Shown: piece after piece, positions 5,801 through 11,281 of the stretch
How positions within the stretch are numbered: the first letter of the stretch is position 1
Layout of the letters: every line of letters begins with the position of its first letter
Assembly (NCBI GenBank): GCA_938042265.1
Contig: CALIRN010000335.1
Coordinates: 1 to 13,410 of the forward strand
Direction of reading: 5' to 3'
DNA from: an uncultured Eubacteriaceae bacterium
GTDB taxonomy: Bacteria; Bacillota; Clostridia; Lachnospirales; CAG-274
Length of the DNA: 13,410 nt
Position numbers and translations under genes: made by a program
Notes under the pieces: model-generated
Told to the model about the DNA's origin: nothing
Seen by the model: only the letters and a program-made list of their open reading frames with translations
The model's database searches: none

Positions 5801-7144
5801 TTGGAGGAAAGACGTGTGCGCAGCTTTAAGCCTCACGAGGCGGTTAAGCGTGAACCAAGGATAATCTTTACCAAAGAGATGAAGAAAAACCATACCATTC
5901 TTATGCCGCAGATGGCGCCTATCCACTTTGACCTTGCCAAGGAGGCTTTTCTTGAATCAGGCTACAGGGTTGTGGTTATGCCCGCAATCGACAGGGAATG
6001 TATAGATATAGGCTTAAAATATGTAAATAATGACGCCTGCTATCCCGCCCTTATTGTTGTGGGACAAATGCTTAAGGCGCTTCAGTCAGGGGATTATGAC
6101 CTTGACAATACCTCGGTACTGATAAGCCAGACGGGCGGCGGATGCCGTGCAACAAACTACATCGGCTTTATAAGACGTGCCCTTAAAAAGGCAGGGTACG
6201 GACATATACCTGTTATTTCGGTAAGTGCAAGCGGTTTGGAGAAAAATCCGGGCTTTAAGTACAGCATTAAATTTATAAAAGGCCTTATTCAGGCAGTTCT
6301 CTACGGCGATTTGTTTATGCGTGTGGTTTACCGTATGCGACCTTATGAGCTTGAAAAGGGCAGTACAGATGCACTTTATCATAAATGGAATGAAATCTGT
6401 AAAAAGGCCGTCAGAAAGGGCTCCTTTAGTGAGTTTAAAAGGAATGTGCGCGCAATTGTAAAGGATTTTGACAATCTGCCTATTGATGAAAGCCTTGTTA
6501 AGCCGAGAGTCGGCGTTGTAGGCGAAATACTGGTTAAGTTCCATCCTACGGCAAACAATGATATTGTTACTCAGCTTGAAAACGAGGGTGCGGAGGCGGT
6601 TGTGCCTGATTTGGTAAACTTCTTTACCTATTCACTTTACAATAATACCTTTAAGGAAAAATATTTTGGTGCAAAGCATACCAACACAGTGCTTGCGGAT
6701 ATAGGCATAAAATTTGTGGAAAGCTACAGAAAGCCTATGAGCGAGGCTCTTGAGGCAAGCGACCACTTTGAGCGCCCTGCAAATATTAAGGAGCTTGGTG
6801 AAATGGCAAAGGATATTGTAAGCCTTTGCAATCAGACGGGTGAGGGCTGGTTTCTTACCGCCGAGCTTGTGGAGCTTATTCATTCGGGCGTAAACAACAA
6901 TATCTGTACTCAGCCTTTTGCCTGTCTGCCTAATCATGTTACGGGCAAGGGCATTATTAAGGAGCTTAAAAGGCAGAACAGCCTGAGCAATATTGTTGCC
7001 GTGGATTATGACCCGGGTGCCAGTGAGGTTAATCAGCTTAACCGTATAAAGCTGATGCTCAGTACCGCACAGAAAAACCTTGATTTGTATGAGAGAAAGG
7101 CTCATGATGAAAGGATTAAGCACAGTAAAGAGATAGAAGCATAA
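2873..7144 (+). CDS. Giant fused 2-hydroxyacyl-CoA dehydratase activase-related protein (BcrAD/BadFG ATPase x2 plus DUF2229-type region)
   Basis: 1423 aa; ATG at 2873 chosen because AGGAG (2861-2865) lies 7 nt upstream. Two ASKHA-type ATPase domains lie in tandem: residues 5-255 (DIGSTTIK 9-16, EIGGEDAK 101-108) and 318-575 (DAGSTTSK 323-330, DIGGQDMK 418-425). Each keeps the two [4Fe-4S] cysteines of the HgdC activator family with the same spacing: Cys124/Cys163 and Cys443/Cys482, both 39 apart. One chain thus mimics the HgdC dimer. The rest is cysteine-rich: CKGCANSC (604-611), CERG (630), ACYPAK (719-724), FYPC (742-745), FGCG (929-932), ACYPAL (1055-1060) and GGGCRAT (1088-1094), which probably hold further Fe-S clusters. 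The family is thought to couple ATP hydrolysis to low-potential electron transfer, but the substrate of these large fusions is not established. It stands alone, with no dehydratase subunits beside it. Confidence 0.9.
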   Translation: MNTYKAGIDIGSTTIKLVVLDGSDNICFCDYRRHLSNIQETLLGLINDAYKALGDITFSAKITGSGGLSISEWIGIPFIQEVVAVAGAIEKRAPRTDVAIEIGGEDAKIIYFKGGVEQRMNGICAGGTGSFIDQMATLLQTDAAGLNEYAKTYNVIYPIAARCGVFAKTDIQPLINEGAAKSDLAVSIFQAVVNQTISGLACGKPIKGNVCFLGGPLHFLTELKARFIDVLNLTDDEVIDVDNSHLFAAMGSAFASEDSESFTFERLIKNLRSEKHLTMEINRLDPLFASQQEYEEFKARHDKDKVKKADLADYKGDLFLGIDAGSTTSKLALIGEDGTLLYSFYAGNEGSPLKMVMKALKQIYKLIPEGCEIRKACVTGYGEGLIKEALMVDLGEIETVAHYKAAAFFEPEVDSILDIGGQDMKCMRVKDGVIDDVLLNEACSSGCGSFIETFAKSLGYSVVDFAKVALFAKNPIDLGSRCTVFMNSRVKQAQKEGAEVADISAGLAYSVIKNALLKVIKITDPKDMGKHIVVQGGTFYNEAVLRAFELISSREAVRPDISGIMGAFGAAVIAREKYVQGERSTLLNEEQLDELEITSTLTRCKGCANSCLLTINRFSGGRRFISGNRCERGLGREINDSCVPNLFDYKYKRLFSYNPLDPDKAPRGVVGLPRVLNMYEDYPLWFTFFTELGYSVKLSPKSSRSVYEMGIDSIPSESACYPAKIAHGHIESLINDGVKFIFYPCIAYEHREIETADNHYNCPIVTSYPENIKNNVEEIRDNGIDFRNPFFSLQDEEFLAKRLCEEFPEIPATEVKRAAKSAWKEWQQFREDIRKKGEETLEYIEEAGMTAIVLAGRPYHLDPEINHGIPELITGYGVAVLTEDSVAHLGDVERPLNVRDQWAYHSRLYAAAAFVRNKENLELIQLNSFGCGLDAVTTDEVHDIMAATGKIYTLLKIDEVSNLGAVRIRIRSLLAALEERRVRSFKPHEAVKREPRIIFTKEMKKNHTILMPQMAPIHFDLAKEAFLESGYRVVVMPAIDRECIDIGLKYVNNDACYPALIVVGQMLKALQSGDYDLDNTSVLISQTGGGCRATNYIGFIRRALKKAGYGHIPVISVSASGLEKNPGFKYSIKFIKGLIQAVLYGDLFMRVVYRMRPYELEKGSTDALYHKWNEICKKAVRKGSFSEFKRNVRAIVKDFDNLPIDESLVKPRVGVVGEILVKFHPTANNDIVTQLENEGAEAVVPDLVNFFTYSLYNNTFKEKYFGAKHTNTVLADIGIKFVESYRKPMSEALEASDHFERPANIKELGEMAKDIVSLCNQTGEGWFLTAELVELIHSGVNNNICTQPFACLPNHVTGKGIIKELKRQNSLSNIVAVDYDPGASEVNQLNRIKLMLSTAQKNLDLYERKAHDERIKHSKEIEA

Positions 7145-7145
7145 T

Positions 7146-7170
7146 AAAAAGCCCCATTTCGGGGCTTTTT
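7146..7170. terminator. Bidirectional intrinsic terminator
   Basis: GCCCC (7151-7155) and GGGGC (7161-7165) form the stem, flanked by AAAAA and TTTTT, so it works on both strands. It starts right after the stop codon of the activase gene and serves the convergent small gene too. Confidence 0.9.
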
Positions 7171-7174
7171 GTTA

Positions 7175-7444
7175 TTATATAAGTGATGACATAAATATTT
7201 CATAGGCATCTGCCCAATCCTCAATAGGATAGGTAGCGCCGCCGTTAGTGCTTTTAAGCAGGTTGTCGCAGAGAGTTTGGTTAAGGGTAAACATTTCACC
7301 TACGGTAATGGGACAGCCGTTTTTGGTTGCTATTTTGCAAAAGCTGTCAAGGGGGTCCTCGGCGTTTTGGGTTGCAAGCAGAGCCTTTTTAATGTCAGCA
7401 TTTTCAAGTGCCATTTTTAAAAGCTTATCAAGTGATTCGTTCAT
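7175..7444 (-). CDS. Small protein, possibly Nif11-like, with a Gly-Gly motif
   Basis: 89 aa, ATG at 7444 with an excellent AAGGAGGT ribosome binding site 8 nt upstream. The first 50 residues read like a Nif11-type leader: a helix (LDKLLKMALENADIKKALLA), then DPLDSFCKIATKNGCPITVGEM, resembling the family's 'AKxxGF' region. Residues 62-70 are LLKSTNGGA, a Gly-Gly pair (68-69) followed by a 20-residue tail rich in acidic and aromatic residues but without Cys. Nif11-type leaders precede peptide natural products, but no modifying enzyme or exporter gene is nearby, so a plain cytosolic small protein is equally possible. It has its own promoter and ends in the shared bidirectional terminator. The family call is tentative; that it is a real gene is well supported. 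Confidence 0.65.
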   Translation of the reverse strand: MNESLDKLLKMALENADIKKALLATQNAEDPLDSFCKIATKNGCPITVGEMFTLNQTLCDNLLKSTNGGATYPIEDWADAYEIFMSSLI

Positions 7445-7479
7445 AATATTTACCTCCTTAATAAACGGGATTTTTACTC

Positions 7480-7508
7480 ATTATACTCTCTAAAAACAGG
7501 TAAAATAA
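7480..7508 (-). promoter_or_regulatory. Candidate promoter of the 89-aa gene
   Basis: On the minus strand a perfect TATAAT (7485-7480) is preceded by a weak TTATTT (7508-7503) with a 17-bp spacer. It lies about 35 bp upstream of the start codon and is divergent from the rpsF promoter. The -35 match is poor. Confidence 0.45.
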
Positions 7509-7511
7509 GAC

Positions 7512-7540
7512 TTGACTTAGATAAAATTGTATGATATAAT
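7512..7540 (+). promoter_or_regulatory. Sigma-A promoter of rpsF-ssb-rpsR
   Basis: TTGACT (7512-7517) and TATAAT (7535-7540) are 17 bp apart, with a start near 7547. The leader is about 118 nt. Confidence 0.85.
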
Positions 7541-7549
7541 CACTAATTG

Positions 7550-7634
7550 TGTGGCGGTATGTCCACATGGAATGTTTTATGTTACAGGAACCAATTAAGT
7601 TTTTGTAATATCCTTGCTCTTGCATAAGGCAAGG
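7550..7634 (+). promoter_or_regulatory. rpsF leader hairpins, possible S6:S18 autoregulatory site
   Basis: Two hairpins are visible in the leader. One pairs 7550-7554 with 7563-7567 (TGTGG/CCACA, 8-nt loop). The other pairs 7612-7617 with 7629-7634 (CCTTGC/GCAAGG), with a bulged T and an inner CTT/AAG stem closing a GCAT loop. rpsF leaders in many bacteria carry a site bound by the S6:S18 complex. I cannot confirm that motif here by eye, so function is inference from position. Confidence 0.4.
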
Positions 7635-7664
7635 GCCAAAAGTCCAGAAGGAGGTGTAAATTCA

Positions 7665-7952
7665 ATGAAAAAGTATGAATTAACAGTGGTTATCAACCCT
7701 AACCTTGATGAGGAGGCTATTAAGGCTGAGCTCGCTGATGTACAGGCTCTTATCGAAAGATTTGGCGGTACTATCGAAAAGGTTGACGAGTGGGGCAAGA
7801 GAAGACTTGCTTACGAAATCAACAAGGTTAACGAGGGCTACTACACATTCATTACCTTCAGCGCAGAGCCAAGCACTCCTGTAGAGCTTGAAAAGCGTAT
7901 GCGTATTAAGGAGAATGTTCTTCGTTACTTAGTTATTGCTGAAGAAGCTTAA
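7665..7952 (+). CDS. rpsF: 30S ribosomal protein S6
   Basis: 95 aa, typical bS6 length. The start is ATG 7665, with GGAGG (7650-7654) 10 nt upstream; an upstream in-frame TTG at 7614 falls in the leader hairpin and is not used. The N-terminus MKKYELTVVINPNLDEEA, the segment GGTIEKVDEWGKRRLAYEI (about residues 34-52) and GYYTFITF are hallmark S6 sequences. S6 binds 16S rRNA in the platform of the small subunit together with S18, encoded two genes downstream. First gene of a tight operon, with 15 bp to ssb. Confidence 0.97.
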   Translation: MKKYELTVVINPNLDEEAIKAELADVQALIERFGGTIEKVDEWGKRRLAYEINKVNEGYYTFITFSAEPSTPVELEKRMRIKENVLRYLVIAEEA

Positions 7953-7967
7953 TCGGAGGGACTAACT

Positions 7968-8417
7968 ATGAACAAAGTTATATTACTCGGACGACTTACA
8001 AGAGATGTTGAGGTCAGATATACCCAGTCTGCCGAGCCTACGGCCGTTGCAAGCTTTGCAATTGCGGTAGACAGAGCATTTAAAAGAGAGGGTGGGCCTG
8101 ACGCTGACTTTTTTAACTGTGTTTGCTATGGCAAGCGCGGCGAGAATATTTCTAGGTTCTTCCGTAAGGGAAACAGAATTTCCGTTGTAGGCAGACTTGA
8201 AAACCGTAGCTGGACCGATAACAACGGACAGAAGCGTTATGCAACTGATGTGGTGGTTGAGGAATTTGATTTTTGCGAGAGCAAAGCAAGCAGTGAATAT
8301 TCACAGTCCTCTGCGCCAAGCTATCCTCAGTCGGCGCCTGCACCAGGCAATAATTCAGCACCGGACGGTTTCTTCTTCTCAGAGGACAGTGCCGATGATA
8401 ACGATTTACCATTTTAA
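7968..8417 (+). CDS. ssb: Single-stranded DNA-binding protein
   Basis: 149 aa. Coats single-stranded DNA during replication, repair and recombination and recruits partner proteins. The N-terminal OB fold runs over about residues 1-104 (MNKVILLGRLTRDVEVRYT, FFNCVCYGKRGENISRFF, KGNRISVVGRLENRSW). A flexible Ser/Pro/Gln-rich linker (about 108-132) follows, and the acidic tip DDNDLPF (143-149) is the canonical protein-interaction tail. CGGAGGG lies just after the rpsF stop, 8 nt before the ATG. Placement between rpsF and rpsR is conserved in Firmicutes and identifies this as the housekeeping copy. Confidence 0.97.
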   Translation: MNKVILLGRLTRDVEVRYTQSAEPTAVASFAIAVDRAFKREGGPDADFFNCVCYGKRGENISRFFRKGNRISVVGRLENRSWTDNNGQKRYATDVVVEEFDFCESKASSEYSQSSAPSYPQSAPAPGNNSAPDGFFFSEDSADDNDLPF

Positions 8418-8441
8418 TATTTTACAAGGAGGTTAATAACC

Positions 8442-8672
8442 ATGGTTAATAAGAAGCGTGGCAGAAGAAAAAAGCGTGTTTGTGCATTCTGTGCAGAGCA
8501 GGCAACTTCTATTGATTACAAGGACGTAGCTAAGCTGCGTAAGTATGTTTCTGAAAGAGGTAAAATTCTTCCAAGAAGAATTACGGGTAATTGTGCTAAG
8601 CATCAGAGAATGCTTACTACAGCCGTTAAGAGAGCAAGACATATTGCTTTGCTTGCATATATTCAGGAATAA
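8442..8672 (+). CDS. rpsR: 30S ribosomal protein S18, zinc-binding type
   Basis: 76 aa, usual bS18 length. It partners S6 in the small-subunit platform. The basic N-terminus (KKRGRRKKR), DYKDVAKLRKYVSERGKILP and the C-terminal KRARHIALLAY are characteristic. Cys14, Cys17, Cys51 and His54 form a CxxC/CxxH set, so this is the zinc-containing (C+) form. Many bacteria instead encode a C- form used under zinc limitation. An AAGGAGG ribosome binding site precedes the ATG. Last gene of the operon, ended by a strong terminator 12 bp after the stop. Confidence 0.97.
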   Translation: MVNKKRGRRKKRVCAFCAEQATSIDYKDVAKLRKYVSERGKILPRRITGNCAKHQRMLTTAVKRARHIALLAYIQE

Positions 8673-8683
8673 TATATAATTTT

Positions 8684-8711
8684 GGACTGTCGTTTCCGAC
8701 AGTCCTTTTTT
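8684..8711 (+). terminator. Intrinsic terminator of rpsF-ssb-rpsR
   Basis: Perfect 9-bp stem GGACTGTCG (8684-8692) / CGACAGTCC (8697-8705) with a TTTC tetraloop, followed by six T residues. Confidence 0.95.
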
Positions 8712-8730
8712 GTTTAAATAAGTATTTACG

Positions 8731-8758
8731 GTAAGCCAAACCGCTTGCAGTGGCTTAC
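8731..8758. repeat. 8-bp inverted repeat between rpsR and element B
   Basis: GTAAGCCA (8731-8738) and TGGCTTAC (8751-8758) are exact reverse complements around a 12-nt centre. On the minus strand it follows element B and could help end trpEG transcription, although no strong T-run follows. Confidence 0.45.
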
Positions 8759-8771
8759 TCTGTTATATCAA

Positions 8772-8997
8772 GGATATTCGTACTCCGCTTAAGCTACATA
8801 CTTTAAAATTTTTGCCTGAGGCAAAAACAGTCCATGCCTGCCGTATTTCCTTACGTTTATTCCTTGGTGGGTCGTATTACCCCTCTGCAAAAAATGCCTT
8901 TGGCGTTCGTATTCAGCTGGAGCCTGCACTCCTACTGAATACATCAGTAAGTACTCTATGCTTTAGAGCAGAGGACTTTACTATGTCGGTTAAATCA
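8772..8997 (-). ncRNA. Structured repeat element B (related to element A)
   Basis: Read on the minus strand, it starts at TGATTTAACC (8997-8988), which contains the trpG stop codon, and ends with TAAGCGGAGTACGAATATCC (8791-8772), identical over 20 bases to element A. Also shared are AAGTCC (8978-8973) and CAGTAGGAGT (8937-8928), followed by GCTCC. It forms an 8-bp stem GTATTCAG/CTGAATAC (8942-8935/8916-8909) enclosing GGAG/CTCC, as in element A. It is about 80 nt longer than A; the extra 3' part has its own inverted repeat, 8809-8827 (TTTTTGCC/GGCAAAAA). The segment carries no credible gene. An origin as a small non-autonomous mobile element or an IS200/IS605-type omega-RNA relic is possible; family unrecognised. 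Confidence 0.5.
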
Positions 8998-9559
8998 GTC
9001 CTTTAACAATAAAATTTTCAATAAGCTTTTTACCCTCGGGAGTGTAAATGCTTTCGGGATGGAACTGCAGACCCACAATAGGCATTGTTTTATGCCTTAT
9101 TGCCATAATTTCATCCTCGGCAGATGCGGTAACCTCCAGGCAATCGGGGAGAGTGCTTTCAACAACCGAAAGTGAATGGTATCTTGCTACCTGCATGGGA
9201 GATTTAATTCCGTCAAAAACACCTGTGCCGTTATGCTCCGCCATGGACGCCTTGCCGTGGCAAAGGACTTTGGCATTGGATACCGTTGCGCCAAAGGCCA
9301 CGGCTATTGACTGATGTCCCAAGCATACACCCATAAGAGGTATTTTACCACCTACGGTTTTGATGATTTCAATACAGTTGCCTGCCTCAAGGGGAGTTTT
9401 GGGGCCCGGAGAAATAATAACCCTGTCGGGATTAAGGCTTAAAATTTCCTCCCCCGTAATTTCATCATTTCTGAAAACCCTTATGTCACTGTCAAACTCA
9501 CCTATATACTGATACAGGTTATAGGTGAAGCTGTCGTAATTATCTACAATAACTACCAT
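8990..9559 (-). CDS. trpG: Anthranilate synthase glutamine amidotransferase subunit (component II)
   Basis: 189 aa, a class I glutamine amidotransferase that supplies ammonia to TrpE for making anthranilate from chorismate. Motifs: IVDNYDSFTYNLYQYIGE at the N-terminus, the SPGPKTP oxyanion-region loop (50-56), the nucleophile in GVCLGHQ (Cys79), and His167/Glu169 in QFHPES. Its ATG overlaps the trpE stop by one base (TAATG), and its ribosome binding site (GGAGGTGAGG) lies inside the end of trpE, so the two are translationally coupled. In some bacteria the same subunit also serves p-aminobenzoate synthesis (pabA); pairing with trpE supports trpG. No trpD follows; the gene ends directly in element B. 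Confidence 0.93.
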   Translation of the reverse strand: MVVIVDNYDSFTYNLYQYIGEFDSDIRVFRNDEITGEEILSLNPDRVIISPGPKTPLEAGNCIEIIKTVGGKIPLMGVCLGHQSIAVAFGATVSNAKVLCHGKASMAEHNGTGVFDGIKSPMQVARYHSLSVVESTLPDCLEVTASAEDEIMAIRHKTMPIVGLQFHPESIYTPEGKKLIENFIVKGLI

Positions 9560-10947
9560 TATACCTCACCTCCTATTGATGTTACGAGTGCCCTTACCTT
9601 GTTGTGGCTCTCCTCATATTCCATTTCGGGTACGGAGTCGGCAACAATGCCTGCACCGGCCTGCATATATACCTTACCGTCCTTTATAATCATTGTTCTG
9701 ATTGCAATACAGGTGTCCATATTGCCGTTAAAGCTGAAATAGCCTACGGCGCCGCCGTAAAGCCCCCGTCTTTCATCCTCTAATTCCTCAATTATCTCCA
9801 TAGCCCTGATTTTTGGCGCTCCCGACAGGGTACCCGCAGGCAGAAAGGTGGAAAGCACCTCAAAGCTGTCCTTGTCCTCACGTTTTTCACCCTCTACAAG
9901 GCTGACAAGGTGCATTACATGGCTGTAGTTGTGTATCTGCATAAATTCCTTTACATGAACGGTGCCGATTTTTGCCACTCTGCCCATATCGTTTCTGGCA
10001 AGGTCAACAAGCATAATATGCTCCGCTTTTTCCTTAGGGTCGTTTAAAAGGCTGTCTGCAAGGTGTGCGTCCTCAAACACGTCCCTGCCTCTTTTTCTTG
10101 TGCCGGCAATAGGACAGGTGCGTACCATATTTCCGCTGACCTCAACAAGCATTTCTGGTGAGCTGCCGGCTACCTGATAAGTGCCGAAGTTAAGATAAAA
10201 CAGATACGGCGACGGATTAATTGCCCTTAAGCGTCTGTACAGGTCAATGGCCTCATGGTCTGTATCGGCGGTAAGCCTCTGAGATAGTACCACCTGAAAA
10301 ATATCGCCGTCATAAATATATTTTTTAGCCTTTTTCACCATATCCATATACTTTTCCTTAGTCATATTGGAGGTGAATTTAGCGCTTTTAATTTCACTTA
10401 TGGCATAGCGGCTTTCAGGTACTGCACTTTTAACCTCTGCCTCCATTCTGTCAAGTATGGCATTTGCTTTAGCCTCATTTTCAGCCTCATCAAGGACAAT
10501 AAGCTTAATTCTGTCATGGAGATGATCATAAACAACAAATTCATCAAACACCATAAGGTGAACTGTAGGGGTATCCACAACCTCTCTGTTAGTATCGGGT
10601 ATTTTTTCATACTGTCTGATAACGTCATAGCCTACAGAGCCTACGGCGCCGCCTATAAACTCCATACCCAGGTTATCCTCAACCTTAATATCCGACATAT
10701 ATTCCCTTACACCGTCAAGCAGCCTGCCGCTGTACCTTGTAACCCTGTCGCCCTCGGTAATGGTAAGGCTGTCGCTGCCCTCAAGGACAGCCATTGGGTT
10801 TTTGCCCATAAAGGAAAAGTTGGTTTTGCCGTTGCCGCGGCTTTCCAGCAAAAAACCCTTATCACTGCCCACATACTTATAAAACAGGGTGATGGGTGTT
10901 TCCGTATCCCCTGAAAATTCTCTTACAAACGGTTTTAAATATCTCAT
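9559..10947 (-). CDS. trpE: Anthranilate synthase component I
   Basis: 462 aa. Converts chorismate, with ammonia from TrpG, to anthranilate, the first committed step of tryptophan synthesis. The LLES motif (33-36) is the tryptophan feedback-binding signature. NPSPYLFYL (244-252), GSSPEML (261-267), PIAGTRKRG (279-287), FLPAGTLSGAPK (368-379) and GAGIVADS (431-438) form the chorismate-binding catalytic core. PIAGT with Ala, rather than the Lys of typical PabB (PIKGT), favours TrpE over p-aminobenzoate synthase. Slightly shorter than many TrpE proteins but with no obvious gap. The ribosome binding site AAAGGAG lies about 12 nt from the ATG, a little long. It is preceded by a 181-nt leader with a candidate attenuator. 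Confidence 0.95.
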   Translation of the reverse strand: MRYLKPFVREFSGDTETPITLFYKYVGSDKGFLLESRGNGKTNFSFMGKNPMAVLEGSDSLTITEGDRVTRYSGRLLDGVREYMSDIKVEDNLGMEFIGGAVGSVGYDVIRQYEKIPDTNREVVDTPTVHLMVFDEFVVYDHLHDRIKLIVLDEAENEAKANAILDRMEAEVKSAVPESRYAISEIKSAKFTSNMTKEKYMDMVKKAKKYIYDGDIFQVVLSQRLTADTDHEAIDLYRRLRAINPSPYLFYLNFGTYQVAGSSPEMLVEVSGNMVRTCPIAGTRKRGRDVFEDAHLADSLLNDPKEKAEHIMLVDLARNDMGRVAKIGTVHVKEFMQIHNYSHVMHLVSLVEGEKREDKDSFEVLSTFLPAGTLSGAPKIRAMEIIEELEDERRGLYGGAVGYFSFNGNMDTCIAIRTMIIKDGKVYMQAGAGIVADSVPEMEYEESHNKVRALVTSIGGEV

Positions 10948-10979
10948 AAAATAAAAAATCTCCTTTAAATTAAATATAA

Positions 10980-11020
10980 AATTCCGACAAGAAAAAGACG
11001 TTACCTACGCCATCGGAACT
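10980..11020 (-). terminator. Nested hairpin in the trpE leader, candidate attenuator
   Basis: On the minus strand the outer stem AGTTCCGA (11020-11013) pairs with TCGGAATT (10987-10980), followed by TTATATTTAA. Inside it GGCGT (11011-11007) pairs with ACGTC (11001-10997), followed by TTTTTCTT. Either hairpin could terminate transcription. The leader peptide's Trp codon (11012-11010) and stop codon lie within the structure, so a ribosome held there would prevent its formation. Stem strength is moderate. Confidence 0.5.
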
Positions 11021-11060
11021 CCATACTCAAAATAAAAGAGTGCCTTAAATCTAATCTCAT
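11001..11060 (-). CDS. Candidate trpE leader peptide (19 aa)
   Basis: ATG at 11060, stop TAA ending at 11001, giving MRLDLRHSFILSMEFRWRR. GGGAG lies 9 nt upstream of the ATG as a ribosome binding site. The single Trp codon is third from the end and is flanked by Arg codons. Its last codons form part of a hairpin, as expected for transcription attenuation controlled by ribosome stalling at Trp. A typical trp leader peptide has two or more adjacent Trp codons, so this one is atypical. It could also be a chance ORF over a GAG/UAG-rich protein-binding site. Confidence 0.5.
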   Translation of the reverse strand: MRLDLRHSFILSMEFRWRR

Positions 11061-11086
11061 CTCGTCAATCTCCCAATCTAAAACTA
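11019..11086 (-). promoter_or_regulatory. GAG/UAG triplet run in the trpE leader, TRAP-site-like
   Basis: Reading the minus strand, triplets occur at 11086 (TAG), 11080 (TAG), 11072 (GAG), 11063 (GAG), 11058 (GAG), 11053 (TAG), 11028 (GAG) and 11021 (GAG). Bacillus TRAP binds about eleven G/UAG triplets separated by 2-3 nt. The spacing here fits only partly, with gaps of 5-6 nt and one large gap. No mtrB gene is in the window. It is offered as an alternative to ribosome-mediated attenuation. Confidence 0.25.
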
Positions 11087-11089
11087 AAG

Positions 11090-11111
11090 CCACCCTTACC
11101 TGTGCAGGGGT
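11090..11111 (-). promoter_or_regulatory. 5' hairpin of the trpE leader
   Basis: On the minus strand CACCC pairs with GGGTG around CTGCACAGGTAA, with a possible inner CCT/AGG pairing. It begins about 17 nt after the predicted transcription start. It may stabilise the 5' end or take part in leader control. Confidence 0.4.
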
Positions 11112-11125
11112 GCGCCGTAAAATTT

Positions 11126-11144
11126 ATGCTATTAATTATAGCAT
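11126..11144. promoter_or_regulatory. Inverted repeat over the trpE -10 box
   Basis: ATGCTAT (11126-11132) and ATAGCAT (11138-11144) form a perfect 7-bp inverted repeat with a 5-bp centre. It covers the -10 box and reaches the predicted start, a classic repressor position. The cognate protein is unknown. Confidence 0.45.
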
Positions 11145-11163
11145 CTATGTATGGGGTTGTAAA
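11135..11163 (-). promoter_or_regulatory. Sigma-A promoter of trpEG
   Basis: On the minus strand TTTACA (11163-11158) and a perfect TATAAT (11140-11135) are 17 bp apart, with a start near 11128. Confidence 0.8.
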
Positions 11164-11194
11164 GGGTTTTTTGCACTTAAATTAATCATATGTA

Positions 11195-11265
11195 AGATAG
11201 GCTCCACTTGTGTAAGTGGTGAGTAAACCTATAATATAATCAGTGGTATAATTAAGCCTACGGTA
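11195..11265. repeat. Nested inverted repeats between trmB and trpE
   Basis: CCACTT (11204-11209) and AAGTGG (11214-11219) form a hairpin with a GTGT loop. It lies inside a longer arrangement in which TAGGCT at the left pairs with AGCCTA near 11259-11264. Between them are two TATAAT strings on the plus strand. No open reading frame fits. The function is unknown; see the possible plus-strand transcript. Confidence 0.35.
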
Positions 11266-11281
11266 TTATTGAATTGCTTTG

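Noticed and set aside
8812..9006. 64-aa plus-strand open frame across element B
   Set aside because: Lies in a structured non-coding repeat, lacks a ribosome binding site and overlaps the end of trpG.
8990..10947. p-aminobenzoate synthase (pabA/pabB) assignment for the trpG/trpE pair
   Set aside because: The PIAGT motif, the LLES feedback motif and a Trp-codon leader favour anthranilate synthase. A dual role of the amidotransferase cannot be excluded.
11090..11096. AGGGTGG in the trpE leader, resembling the T-box sequence
   Set aside because: It is not followed by the usual ACCGCG, lies only about 35 nt after the predicted start with no room for the specifier stem, and is explained by pairing with CACCC.
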